DNA from: Pseudomonadota bacterium
GTDB taxonomy: Bacteria > Pseudomonadota > Gammaproteobacteria > Ga0077536
Direction: 5' to 3'
Assembly (NCBI GenBank): GCA_016719885.1
Contig: JADJYF010000011.1
Location: forward strand, 1 to 64,000
Length of the DNA stretch: 64,000 bases
The notes beneath the pieces are model-generated. The model made no database searches. It saw only the letters and a list, made by a program, of their open reading frames with translations, and was not told the DNA's origin. The position numbers and the translations under genes were made by a program. How positions within the stretch are numbered: position 1 is the first letter of the stretch; each line of letters starts with the position of its first letter. This document shows, in pieces, positions 46,719-59,367 of this stretch.

Positions 46719-48344
46719 TCAAGCCCTGACAAACCCCTCGTAGCCCTTGGCCGCTATGTCCGCGCATTTCTGCCGGTAGAGCGGGAAGCCGCCGGCGTAG
46801 AGCATGAATTTCTTCTTGCGGCCGGGGATGTTGTCATTGACGCCCATGAACCACGAGTTGACGGTCGGGAACAGGGTCGCGCGCGCGGTTTCGTCGACGT
46901 GGTCGGTCCAGGCGTTCTCGGCGGCCTGGGTCGGCTCCACGCGCTTCATGCCCTTGGCCTGCATGTCGGCGATGAGGTCCGTCAGCCACTCGACGTTCTG
47001 CTCTATGCAGCGCGGGATGTTGCAGAAAGTGGCGCCGTTGTTGGGTCCGACCAGGGTGAAGAAATTCGGGAAACCGGTGGTCTGCATGCCGAGATAGGTC
47101 TGCGGACCGTCCTTCCATTTCTCCTGCAGGCTCTTGCCGCCCACGCCGCGGATGTCGATGCGCGCCAGCGCGCCCGTCACCGCTTCGAAACCGGTGGCGT
47201 AGATGATCATGTCGAGCTCGTATTCGGCCGCCTTGGTCTTGATGCCCTTGGCGGTGATGCGCTCGATCGGCGATTCCTTGATGTCGACCAGGTGCACGTT
47301 GGGCTGGTTGTAGCACTCGTAGTAATTGGTCTCCATCGGCACGCGGCGCAGACCGAAGCCATGATCGGTCGGGATGAGCTTCTCGGCGAGCTTGGGGTCC
47401 TTGACGCGCGAACGGATCTTGCGCGCGATGAAATCGCTCGCGTAGTCATTGGCACGCTGATCGGTCAACACGTCGCGGAAGGTGCCGAGCCAGATGCCGA
47501 AGCCCGGCGAGTTGTAGAGCTTCTCGAAGAACGCCTCGCGTTCCGCATCGCTCACTTCCAGCGCCGAGCGCGGATCGTTCTTGTGCAGGAAGTTGCCCAT
47601 CGACTCGCTGCACTGCTTGAAGATCTGGTCGTAGGTGGCGTGAATGGTCTTCTGCGTGTCGGCGTCGATCTTGCTGTTCAACAGCGGTGCGCACCAGTTG
47701 GGCGTGCGCTGGAAGACGAACAGCTCGCCGGCGCTCTTGGCCACTTCCTGGATGACCTGCACACCGGTCGCGCCGGTGCCGAGCACGCCCACGCGTTTGC
47801 CGTTGAAGGGAATGTTGGCCGGGCCATGGCCGTTAGGATCGCGCGGCCACATGCCGGTGTGATAAGCCTCGCCCTTGTAGTCGGCGACGCCGGGAATGTT
47901 CGGCATCTGCGGCGCCGACAACGGCCCGGTGGCGGAGATCAAAATGCCGGCCGAAGCCTTGCTGCCGTCTTCGAGTTCGATGGTCCAGCGCGTGGCGCTG
48001 TCATCGAATACCGCCGACTTGACCCGCGCGTGGAAGGTGATGTCCTTGCGCACGTCGAGCTTGTCGGCGACGAAGTTGAGGTACTTCAAGGTCTCGGGCT
48101 GCGGCGCGAAGTGTTCGCTCCAATCCCATTCGTCGAGGATTTCCTTGGAGAACGAGTAACCGTAGGAATAGGACTCCGAATCGAAGCGGCAGCCGGGATA
48201 GCGATTCCAGTACCAGGTGCCACCAACGCCGGAGCCGGCTTCGAAAACGCGGACCGAAAGCCCGAGCTTGCGCAGCTTCCAAAGTTGATACATGCCGGAT
48301 ATGCCGGCGCCGATGATGATGACGTCGTATTGCTGGTTGGACAT
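46719..48344 (-). CDS. Type I Baeyer-Villiger-like flavin monooxygenase
   Basis: A 541-residue FAD/NADPH monooxygenase. The FAD Rossmann motif is GAGISG (12-17), the NADPH motif GTGATG (189-194), and between them YKGEAYHTGMWP (156-167) fits the Baeyer-Villiger fingerprint FxGxxxHxxxW with Tyr replacing the first Phe. Such enzymes convert cyclic or linear ketones to lactones or esters, and its length suits cyclohexanone- or steroid-type members. The start ATG 48344 follows an excellent GGAGGT site. It is divergent from a DUF1329 gene. Substrate inferred only as a ketone. Confidence 0.93.
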   Translation of the reverse strand: MSNQQYDVIIIGAGISGMYQLWKLRKLGLSVRVFEAGSGVGGTWYWNRYPGCRFDSESYSYGYSFSKEILDEWDWSEHFAPQPETLKYLNFVADKLDVRKDITFHARVKSAVFDDSATRWTIELEDGSKASAGILISATGPLSAPQMPNIPGVADYKGEAYHTGMWPRDPNGHGPANIPFNGKRVGVLGTGATGVQVIQEVAKSAGELFVFQRTPNWCAPLLNSKIDADTQKTIHATYDQIFKQCSESMGNFLHKNDPRSALEVSDAEREAFFEKLYNSPGFGIWLGTFRDVLTDQRANDYASDFIARKIRSRVKDPKLAEKLIPTDHGFGLRRVPMETNYYECYNQPNVHLVDIKESPIERITAKGIKTKAAEYELDMIIYATGFEAVTGALARIDIRGVGGKSLQEKWKDGPQTYLGMQTTGFPNFFTLVGPNNGATFCNIPRCIEQNVEWLTDLIADMQAKGMKRVEPTQAAENAWTDHVDETARATLFPTVNSWFMGVNDNIPGRKKKFMLYAGGFPLYRQKCADIAAKGYEGFVRA

Positions 48345-48698
48345 GGCGAAAGACCTCCGTATGAAGCTGGACATCGCGTGCGACTGCCACGCGCGTGGTG
48401 TGACGCGGGCGCAGGCGAGGCGCGCCGAGGTCACAACAGTGGCTCGATGGTAGGTGCCGTGCCGCGAGCAGGCTTGACCTGGGTCATGGGAATCTCTTGG
48501 CCTGTCATGCCATCGCGCGGCCATTACCCCCGATGGTGGGTGAGATCATGCCTCAGTTCGTTGGCTAACGCGTTTCAACGGACCGTGTAACGATGCAAGG
48601 ACGCGCACTATCGCCGTGACGACTCGGCAGTGACCTCGAGGCCATGGTGTAATGCGCACCCCGCTGACCAGCGAATCGCCGTTGAAAGGAATGCAAAC
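48345..48698. other. Divergent spacer between BVMO and DUF1329 genes
   Basis: This 354 bp gap holds no credible gene. The one notable element is TTGACCTGGGTCAT (48474-48487), containing the exact inverted repeat TGACC-TG-GGTCA and resembling a degenerate FNR box, 130 bp from the BVMO start. No convincing -10/-35 pair was found. Confidence 0.5.
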
Positions 48699-50039
48699 AT
48701 GTCGAGACAATTGCTGCGCAAATCCGTGCCCACATTGATGGCGGGCGTTTGCCTCCTTGCCCAAAGCGCGTGGGCCGAGCCCGCCAATCGCGCCAGCGTC
48801 GAAGCATGGTTGAGCGCGCCGCCGCCGGCCGACATGCCGGCGCCGGGCACGCAGGTGAGCGGCGCCGACCTGGAAAAGCTGCGCAGCCTGTTGCCGCCGG
48901 GCTATTTCGAATTCATCGCCGACGGCGACGTGCCGATCGAGATCGAGGCCAGCGGCGATTACTCGCCGTCGCCCGACTACCAGCAAGTGACCGCCGCCAA
49001 TGCCGGCAAGACCACGCTGCGCGCCGGCGGTGGCCTGGAAGGTTACGTGGCGGGGCAGCCGTTCAGCAATGAACAGATTGCCGCGGCAACGCCCGATGAA
49101 GCCGGCTACATGGTGGCCTGGAACAACGTGCATCGCTGGCAGTATTACGGCTACAAGGTCGACGCCATGGACATGATCTACGTCGACCCGACCGCGCCCG
49201 GTGTCAGCGGCACGCGCGTGCCGGGCATGGAGGGCGGCGGCAATGTGCAGCGTTCCATGGTGCAGACCTATCACCGCGTCTATCTCAACGGCCTGGCCAT
49301 GCTGCCGACCCAGGGTTATCGCGTGAAGGCGGCCGACGCCGACAAGCGCCTGTTCAAGGATTACATCTCCTTCAGCGCACCGTTCGACGTCAAGGGCACG
49401 ACCTTCGTGGTGGAGCGCTCGCTCGATCCGGCCGAGGAAGACCAAGTGAGTTCCTACCTTCCGAAAGAGCGTCGCGTGCGACGACTGTCGGCGCAGGAGC
49501 GCGCGGACAAGTTCATGGGCTCGAACTGGACGCTCGACGACTTCGAGGCGTTCTCAGGGCGAGTGATGGATTACGAATGGGTGTACCGCGGCAAGAAGGC
49601 GATTCTGCACGTCACCGATTCACGCGAACCCAAGCTGCGCTTCGGCGGCAAGCAGAGCAACGTGTTCAACGACCGCTGGCAGGTGCGCCAGTGCCACGTG
49701 GTGGAATTGAAGCCGCGCTGGAGCGAACATCCGGTCGCGTCGAAATACCTGTTCGTCGACGACCAGACTTTCAATGGCCTGATGTCGATGGTCATCAACC
49801 GCAAGGATGAACTGTGGCGCGTGTTCATGCCGGCCTACCAGAAGGCCCCCGCCGACAACAGCACGCCGGCGCTCGTCAACGAGACCTCGGTGCTGCGCTG
49901 GCGCGGCGCGATCGGTCTCGACGTGCTCGACAGCTCCACCAGTCTCGCCATCGCGACCACGCCGACCGAGATCCCGACCATGACCGATAAGCAGATCGAG
50001 CGGAAGTTCTCGATCTCGAATCTGAGCGGCGGCCGCTGA
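48699..50039 (+). CDS. DUF1329 exported protein
   Basis: A 446-residue protein with a signal peptide (about 1-28, ending SAWA) followed by a DUF1329 domain: GYMVAWNNVHRWQYYGY, the KERRVRRLSAQERADKF region and the WNxR-like NDRWQVRQCHVVEL. The family is predicted to fold like LolB/outer-membrane lipoprotein carriers and is often found near catabolic genes for hydrophobic compounds, where it may help handle them in the periplasm. ATG 48699 is set by GAAAGGA 8 bp upstream. It is divergent from the BVMO gene. Confidence 0.88.
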   Translation: MSRQLLRKSVPTLMAGVCLLAQSAWAEPANRASVEAWLSAPPPADMPAPGTQVSGADLEKLRSLLPPGYFEFIADGDVPIEIEASGDYSPSPDYQQVTAANAGKTTLRAGGGLEGYVAGQPFSNEQIAAATPDEAGYMVAWNNVHRWQYYGYKVDAMDMIYVDPTAPGVSGTRVPGMEGGGNVQRSMVQTYHRVYLNGLAMLPTQGYRVKAADADKRLFKDYISFSAPFDVKGTTFVVERSLDPAEEDQVSSYLPKERRVRRLSAQERADKFMGSNWTLDDFEAFSGRVMDYEWVYRGKKAILHVTDSREPKLRFGGKQSNVFNDRWQVRQCHVVELKPRWSEHPVASKYLFVDDQTFNGLMSMVINRKDELWRVFMPAYQKAPADNSTPALVNETSVLRWRGAIGLDVLDSSTSLAIATTPTEIPTMTDKQIERKFSISNLSGGR

Positions 50040-50063
50040 GGGCGGCAAACCGGGAATGAGCGC

Positions 50064-50148
50064 TGTAGGTGCGAATTCATTCGCACATTGAAGGGACGCC
50101 GCGGCGCTCGGCCACGCCCCTTGATGTGCGAATGAATTCGCACCTACA
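50064..50148. repeat. REPIN-like inverted doublet, GTAG family, copy 3
   Basis: Both arms start TGTAG at the outer ends and carry GTGCGAATTCATTCGCAC or its inverse. It separates the convergent DUF1329 and ABM genes. Confidence 0.85.
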
Positions 50149-50157
50149 GGTCGGTAT

Positions 50158-50451
50158 TCAGACCCGGAAGTAGTCGAAGAAACGGATGTTCGGCGGACCG
50201 GCCATCATCGCGCCGAATTCCACCATGTCGCCGCGCTCGGTGCGCCACGCCAGGTATTTTTCATAGTCCTGGCGGCTGTCCCACTGTTCGACAATCATGA
50301 TGCCGGTCGGGTCTTCCTGGTTCTGGATGACGTGCAATGTCACGCAGCCGGGGAATGACCGGGTATCGGGCAACACGCCTTTCAGCCACGCGCGCACTTT
50401 CTCCACGCAATCGGGCTTGGCACTGAATTCAAGTATCACCTGGCAGCTCAT
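50158..50451 (-). CDS. ABM-domain (antibiotic biosynthesis monooxygenase-like) small protein
   Basis: A 97-residue protein with the ferredoxin-like dimeric alpha/beta barrel pattern of the ABM family: an N-terminal strand CQVILEFSAKP, PGCVTLHVIQN, IMIVEQWDSRQDYEKYL and a C-terminal strand. Members include cofactor-free oxygenases and haem-degrading enzymes; none of these specific sites is assured here. It lies 47 bp after the acyl-CoA dehydrogenase gene on the same strand and is probably its co-transcribed partner. Confidence 0.85.
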   Translation of the reverse strand: MSCQVILEFSAKPDCVEKVRAWLKGVLPDTRSFPGCVTLHVIQNQEDPTGIMIVEQWDSRQDYEKYLAWRTERGDMVEFGAMMAGPPNIRFFDYFRV

Positions 50452-50498
50452 CGTCGTTCGACCTCTCTGTGTGATGGGATGCGGGGGCGCGGCAGCGC

Positions 50499-51668
50499 CT
50501 ATTTCGCCACCATGCGCTTGGCGACTTCTTCCAGCATGACCTCGGTCGCGCCACCGCCTATCGACTGCACGCGCGCATCACGTGTCATGCGTTCGATGGC
50601 CGACTCGCGGATGTAACCCATGCCGCCGTGGAACTGCAGGCAGTCGTACATCACCTCGTTGACCAGGGTGCCGGCCAGCGCTTTCACCATCGACACTTCC
50701 TTGGTCACCTGCTGGCCTTGCGCGTCGCGCCACGCGGTGTTGAAGATGAGGGCGCGGCAGGCTTCGACCTGGGCGCTGCGCATGGCGAGGCGCTGACGGA
50801 TGGCCTGCTTGTCCCACAGCGGCGCACCGAAGGCCTGGCGCTGGGTGGTCCATTCCAGCGCGAGTTCAATCGCGCGCGCCGCTTCGCCCATGGATTGCGC
50901 GCCGAGCACGATGCGTTCGTTCTGCAGGTTCTTCATGAGCGAGTAGAAGCCGCGGTTCTCCTCGCCGAGCAGGTTGTCGAGCGGGATGCGGCAATTGTCG
51001 AAATGCAGTTCCGCGGTGTCGCTGGACAACCAGCCATGCTTCTTGAGCGGCCGCGCGACTGTGAAACCGGGTGTGCCCTTCTCGACGATGAACATCGAGA
51101 TGTCGCGGTTGCGCCCCGGCGCGCCGGTCTTGGCGGCGACGAAATAGATGTCGCCGTGCACCCCGTTGGTGATGAACATCTTGGCGCCGTTCAATACCCA
51201 CTCGTTGCCCTCGCGGCGGGCGCTGGTGCGCATGCCGGCGAGGTCCGAGCCCGCATCGGCCTCGGTCATGGCCACCGCGGCCACGCGTTTGCCGGCGATG
51301 ATGTCGGGCATGTAGCGTTCCAGCTGCGCCTTGCTGCCGGCATGATGCAGATGCGGGCTCGCCATGTCGGTATGCACCAGCACCGTCACCGCGTAGCCGC
51401 CGTAGCTCGAGCGCCCGAGCTCTTCGGCCAGCAGCGCCGTGGCCAGCGTATCCATCTCGCTGCCGCCGTATTGCGCGGCGTAGCGAATGCCGAGCAAGCC
51501 CAGGCTGCCCATCTCGCGCATGATTTCGCGCGGCACCATGCCGGCTTCTTCCCAGGCGTCGGCCTGCGGCAATACGCGGTCGGCGATGAAGCGGCGCAGG
51601 GTGGTGCGCAGCATCTCGTGTTCTTCAGTGAAATAGGGCCAGGCGGCGTTGCTGAGATCGGCGCTCAT
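50499..51668 (-). CDS. Acyl-CoA dehydrogenase
   Basis: A 389-residue acyl-CoA dehydrogenase. MTEADAGSDLAGM and WVLNGAKMFITNG form the flavin and substrate site, FHGGMGYIRESAIERMTRD carries the C-terminal active-site region, and RVQSIGGGATEVM is the adenine-binding end. GGAG lies 6 bp before ATG 51668. Divergent from the acyl-CoA carboxylase genes across 88 bp, it likely produces the enoyl-CoA that the carboxylase acts on, as in isovaleryl- or citronellyl-CoA pathways. Confidence 0.94.
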   Translation of the reverse strand: MSADLSNAAWPYFTEEHEMLRTTLRRFIADRVLPQADAWEEAGMVPREIMREMGSLGLLGIRYAAQYGGSEMDTLATALLAEELGRSSYGGYAVTVLVHTDMASPHLHHAGSKAQLERYMPDIIAGKRVAAVAMTEADAGSDLAGMRTSARREGNEWVLNGAKMFITNGVHGDIYFVAAKTGAPGRNRDISMFIVEKGTPGFTVARPLKKHGWLSSDTAELHFDNCRIPLDNLLGEENRGFYSLMKNLQNERIVLGAQSMGEAARAIELALEWTTQRQAFGAPLWDKQAIRQRLAMRSAQVEACRALIFNTAWRDAQGQQVTKEVSMVKALAGTLVNEVMYDCLQFHGGMGYIRESAIERMTRDARVQSIGGGATEVMLEEVAKRMVAK

Positions 51669-51756
51669 CGAAAACTCCAAGACTTGCAATTCGTAAAAAC
51701 GTCGGGCAGTGTCCGGGCGCATTCACCTCCGTGTCAATCGCAGCCCCGCCTCGACC

Positions 51757-53349
<1,593 letters not shown>

Positions 53350-53354
53350 GCGCC

Positions 53355-55343
<1,989 letters not shown>

Positions 55344-55448
55344 TTCCCGCGGGCGCTTGGCCCGTTTCCACCCCAACTCCCAGCCTCACCCTCTGCCGTT
55401 CCTGCTCGAACGTCCCAGGCTTCCTTTGTTCGAATTTTCTTTTTATTT

Positions 55449-55460
55449 TCCCGTTCGGGA
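55449..55460. promoter_or_regulatory. Palindromic operator candidate 1 (P450 operon)
   Basis: TCCCGTTCGGGA differs from the second copy only at one central base and is flanked by T-rich sequence on both sides. Its centre lies 74 bp from that of the second copy. Confidence 0.5.
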
Positions 55461-55521
55461 TTTTCACAAGGCGTCTTAGCCCCGGCGCAGCGACTTTCTG
55501 GCGACAGGCCGACTGCTAATG

Positions 55522-55535
55522 TTCCCGTACGGGAA
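55522..55535. promoter_or_regulatory. Palindromic operator candidate 2 (P450 operon)
   Basis: TTCCCGTACGGGAA is a perfect 14 bp palindrome sharing its core with the upstream copy. Symmetry and size suit a dimeric repressor of the TetR or MarR kind, but no regulator gene is nearby. Confidence 0.55.
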
Positions 55536-55841
55536 TAAAAAATTCTCGGTAGGCGAGAATTTCCAATGATTCAGCTCTTACGCGATTTATGAATCGATTG
55601 TCACTCGCGGCGACAAAATTGATCCCGCTGCGACTATCGGAGCCTCGCTCCTGCCCCGGGGCGCCCGCTCCGCACTCCGCTCGCCCTCGATGGTCCCTAC
55701 CCGTTGGGGGGATGGCCTAGGCGCGGGCAAAAGTCGCATGTTTGGCGCTGCATGCATTCCTCGCGAGCGGGGAGTCGATGGCGCACTGCCGTCGAACGCC
55801 GGTGGGATGCCCTTCGCATCGAAAAGGGGGAGACACGCGCC

Positions 55842-57128
55842 ATGGCTCTAGACCTCGATTCCATCGATATCCACACCCCACGCCTCTACGCCGAGCAGGG
55901 CTATCCCTGGCAGGCCTGGGACCTGTTGCGCGAGCACGCGCCCATCCATTGGTACGAGCGCGACGACGTGGAGCCGTTCTGGGCCATCACCCGCCATGCC
56001 GACGTGATGACCGTGTCCGGTCACCCGCGCGTGTTCATCAACGGCGGGCCGCGCCTGCGCCTGACCTTGAAGCACGAGGTGGAACTCGGACGCGGCGGCG
56101 TCGACGCCTTCGGCGCCGCCCGCGGTTGGGATCCGAACGAGCCGCCGGATCTCGTGTTCATGGACGACCCGCGGCACCGGCAGGTGCGCAAGGCCTCGAG
56201 CGGCGCTTTCACGCAGGGCTGCATGCGTGGCATGGCGGCCCACTTCGATGCGCTGGCCATGCAGTTCACCGACGAATTGCGTGCCAGTCTCGAGGCGCGC
56301 GGCACGGTCGACTTCGTGCGCGAACTCGCCTGCAAGCTGCCGCTGGCCGCGACCGGCGAGATCATGGGCCTCGCGCCCGACGACTGGCGCCAGATCCTGG
56401 TGTGGTCCGGCGCGGTGCTGGGCGAGATCGAAGCCGAGCACATGCTGCCCGGCGAGACCGTGGTGCAGGCGTCCGAGCGCCAGTCCAACGAGTTCCGCGG
56501 CTATCTCGAAAAGCTCATCCACGAGCATCGCCAGCCGGGCGGCGGCCCGTCGGATTTCATCAATCGCCTGGTCAATGCCCGCGTGCAGGGCAAGCCCATG
56601 AACGATCAGCAGCTGATTGGTTACCTGTTCGTGCTGATCGCGGCCGGCAACGACACCACGCGCAACGCCACCGTCGGCGGACTGGTGGCCTTGCTCGAGC
56701 ATCCCGAGCAGCGCGCGCGCCTGTGCGCCGACCCCTCGCTCATCGGCAGCGCGGTCGACGAGATCCTGCGCTGGACTTCACCGGTGGTGTGTTTCCTGCG
56801 CACCTGCACCGAAGACTTCAAACTCGGTGGCACCACCATCCGCGCCGGCGACACGGTGTGCATGTTCTACCCGTCCGCCAATCGCGATGCCGCGGTGTTC
56901 GATGACCCCTACCGCTTCGACATCGGACGTACGCCCAACGATCACATCGCCTTCGGCTACGGTGCGCATTTCTGCATCGGCACCAACCTCGCGCGTGCCG
57001 AACTACGCTCGGCGTTGAAGGCCTTGCTGCCGCTGCTGCCGCGCCTGGAGGTGGCCGGTCCCGGCCACCGTATCGCCAACACCCATGTGTCCGGCTTTTC
57101 CAAACTGCCCGTCAGGCTCGTGGCCTGA
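55842..57128 (+). CDS. Cytochrome P450
   Basis: A 428-residue soluble bacterial P450. The I-helix AGNDTTRNA (about 267-275), the K-helix EILR and the haem loop FGYGAHFCIGTNLAR with thiolate C378 are all intact. It needs a ferredoxin and reductase encoded elsewhere. ATG 55842 follows an AAAAGGGGGAGA site. The AGNDTT and ending motifs recall P450s acting on terpenoids, steroids or fatty acids, without certainty. The quinoprotein gene begins 12 bp after its stop, so a hydroxylated product could be the substrate of that dehydrogenase. Confidence 0.95.
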   Translation: MALDLDSIDIHTPRLYAEQGYPWQAWDLLREHAPIHWYERDDVEPFWAITRHADVMTVSGHPRVFINGGPRLRLTLKHEVELGRGGVDAFGAARGWDPNEPPDLVFMDDPRHRQVRKASSGAFTQGCMRGMAAHFDALAMQFTDELRASLEARGTVDFVRELACKLPLAATGEIMGLAPDDWRQILVWSGAVLGEIEAEHMLPGETVVQASERQSNEFRGYLEKLIHEHRQPGGGPSDFINRLVNARVQGKPMNDQQLIGYLFVLIAAGNDTTRNATVGGLVALLEHPEQRARLCADPSLIGSAVDEILRWTSPVVCFLRTCTEDFKLGGTTIRAGDTVCMFYPSANRDAAVFDDPYRFDIGRTPNDHIAFGYGAHFCIGTNLARAELRSALKALLPLLPRLEVAGPGHRIANTHVSGFSKLPVRLVA

Positions 57129-57140
57129 GAGGAACGCTCG

Positions 57141-59243
57141 ATGATGAATTTCCTGGCGCGCGGCGCGGCCGCGCTGTGTGTCCTCATGTCCGCGACGGCG
57201 ACGTCGGCGGCGACCAGCGGCGACGGCGCCGAGACCACCTACCTCGCGCAGTGCGCGGCCTGCCATGGCGTGCATCTCGGCGGCGCCTACGGCCCGCCGC
57301 TGTCGGGCAAGGCCTTCGTCGACAAGTGGCAGGGCCAGGGCGCGGCCGCGATGCGCGATCTCATCGTCGCCAGCATGCCGCCGGCCAAGCCCGGCAGCCT
57401 CGATCTCGCCAGCGCCACCGGGCTCACGAATTTCATCGCGCGCCACAACCGCATGGCCGGTCTTGATGACGTCGCTGCCGCACGGCCGGTCGCCGCGGCG
57501 AGCAGCGAAGGCGGCGCGGCCTCGGGCGGCGCCGGCGATCCGGGGCGCAACGAAGATGCCGCCTACCGCGCGGCCAAGGCCGCGCGCACCGCGCTGCTGG
57601 CGGGCATGACGCCGGTCACCGAAGCGATGCTGCGCCAGCCGCGCGACGAGGACTGGTTGAACTGGCGGCGTACCGACGACGGTCATGGCTTCAGTCCGCT
57701 CACGCAGATCAACAGCGCCAATGCCCGTCACCTGCGCCTGGCTTTCAGCCTGTCGTTGACGGCCGGTACCAATCAGATCACGCCGCTCGTGCATGACGGC
57801 GTGATGTTCGTCGACAGCAACGGCGCGGTGCTGGCCATCGATGCGCGCAACGGCGACATCCTGTGGAAGTTCAACCGCGTGGCCGCGCCGGTCACGCCCG
57901 CCGGGCCACCCACCACGCAGCCGCGCAATCTCGCGCTGTTCGGCACCACGCTCTACGTGCCGACCCTCGACAATCACATGCTGGCGCTCGATGCGCGCAG
58001 CGGCAAGCTGCTGTGGGATCACACCATCGAAGGATCCGACGGCGTGTTGCGCCTGACCGGCGGGCCGATGGTGGTGCACGGCAAGGTCATTCAAGGCGTG
58101 TCCGGCTGTTCCGGCGCCGGTCATGCCGGCGGCTGCTTCATCCTTGCGTTGGACGCTGCATCGGGCAAGGAGCTGTGGCGATTCAATACCATCGCGCGTC
58201 CCGGCGAGGCCGGCGGCGACAGCTGGAACGGCGCGCCGCTCGACAAGCGCTTCGGTGGCTCGGTGTGGGTGGCGGGCACCTATGACGCGACGCTCAACCT
58301 GGTGTATTTCGGCACCGGCCAGACCTATCACATCACGCCGCTCATGAAGGGCGATGGCGCCAGCGAAGCATCGAACGATGCGCTCTACACCGACACCACG
58401 CTGGCCTTGAATCCCGATACCGGACAACTGGTGTGGCACTACCAGCACCATGCGCGCGAAGTGTGGGATCTCGATTGGGCCTTCGAGCGCACGGTGCTGA
58501 CCTTGCCGCTGCCCGGCGGACCGACGCGCGTGGTGGTGACCATGGGCAAGCTCGGCATACTCGATGCGCTCGACGCGCGTACCGGGCGTTATCTGTTCTC
58601 CCACGACATGGGCCTGCAGAACCTGGTGACGGGCATCGATGCCAGGACCGGCCGCAAGACCACCGACCCGGCGCTGGAGCCGGAAGCGGGCAAGCCCAAG
58701 ATCGTGTGTCCCTTCCCCGGCGGCGCGCGCAGCTGGCCGTCGACCGCCTACGACGAACGCAGCCACACGCTCTACATCCCGATGTTCGAATCGTGCATGA
58801 GCTATTTGTGGAAGCCCAACGAAGAGTGGGACATCCAGTACACGGTGCTGCCGCGCCCCGACAGCGATGGCAAGTTCGGCCGCGTGGCGGCGCTCAATCT
58901 CGACACGCGCAAGCTGAGCTGGCAGCAGCGTCGCCGCGCTTCACAGGCCAGCGCCGCACTGGTCACCGCCGGCGGCCTGCTGTTCGAGGGTTCACGCGAC
59001 CGCTATTTCCGCGCCTCCGACAGCGCCAGCGGCAAGCTCTTGTGGCAGACGCGTCTCGATCTCACGCCCAACGCCTTTCCCATCACCTATGCACGCGACG
59101 GCCGCCAGTACGTCGCCATCACCAGCGGTGGCGGCGGGCCGGTGGACGTGTCGTGGCAGAGCCTGACGCCGGAAATCGAGAACCCCGGCGGTGCGACCAC
59201 GCTGTGGGTGTTCGCGCTGGACGAGGGCGTCGGCCCGCCCTAG
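57141..59243 (+). CDS. Quinoprotein dehydrogenase with N-terminal cytochrome c domain
   Basis: A 700-residue exported protein. After a signal peptide (about 1-24) comes a small cytochrome c domain with C38-A-A-C41-H42 and a likely axial Met79 in MPP, then a low-complexity linker (about 110-150) and a PQQ-type propeller with W-motifs such as ALDARSGKLLWDH. The haem domain is at the N-terminus, the reverse of common quinohaemoprotein alcohol dehydrogenases, where it is C-terminal. No vicinal Cys pair was found. It probably oxidises an alcohol in the periplasm and passes electrons through its own haem. It is 12 bp behind the P450 gene. Confidence 0.9.
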   Translation: MMNFLARGAAALCVLMSATATSAATSGDGAETTYLAQCAACHGVHLGGAYGPPLSGKAFVDKWQGQGAAAMRDLIVASMPPAKPGSLDLASATGLTNFIARHNRMAGLDDVAAARPVAAASSEGGAASGGAGDPGRNEDAAYRAAKAARTALLAGMTPVTEAMLRQPRDEDWLNWRRTDDGHGFSPLTQINSANARHLRLAFSLSLTAGTNQITPLVHDGVMFVDSNGAVLAIDARNGDILWKFNRVAAPVTPAGPPTTQPRNLALFGTTLYVPTLDNHMLALDARSGKLLWDHTIEGSDGVLRLTGGPMVVHGKVIQGVSGCSGAGHAGGCFILALDAASGKELWRFNTIARPGEAGGDSWNGAPLDKRFGGSVWVAGTYDATLNLVYFGTGQTYHITPLMKGDGASEASNDALYTDTTLALNPDTGQLVWHYQHHAREVWDLDWAFERTVLTLPLPGGPTRVVVTMGKLGILDALDARTGRYLFSHDMGLQNLVTGIDARTGRKTTDPALEPEAGKPKIVCPFPGGARSWPSTAYDERSHTLYIPMFESCMSYLWKPNEEWDIQYTVLPRPDSDGKFGRVAALNLDTRKLSWQQRRRASQASAALVTAGGLLFEGSRDRYFRASDSASGKLLWQTRLDLTPNAFPITYARDGRQYVAITSGGGGPVDVSWQSLTPEIENPGGATTLWVFALDEGVGPP

Positions 59244-59367
59244 GGCCGTGCGCCGCGCCAGCGGCTACGCTTGTGCAAGAGGTGAATAGGCGTGCCCGCG
59301 CACGCCGGGGTCGGGGGCGGTACAGACGACGGCCTTGAAGCGCAGACTTCGGCCGCGAGGAGGCAGC

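Larger units (their letters stand above)
55344..55841. other. Regulatory spacer ahead of the P450 operon
   Basis: This 498 bp gap has no credible gene and is locally AT-rich (55420-55610) compared with its surroundings. It contains the two palindromes annotated separately and a further inverted repeat AATTCTCG-GTAGG-CGAGAATT (55541-55561). Promoter elements were not assigned with confidence. Confidence 0.55.
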
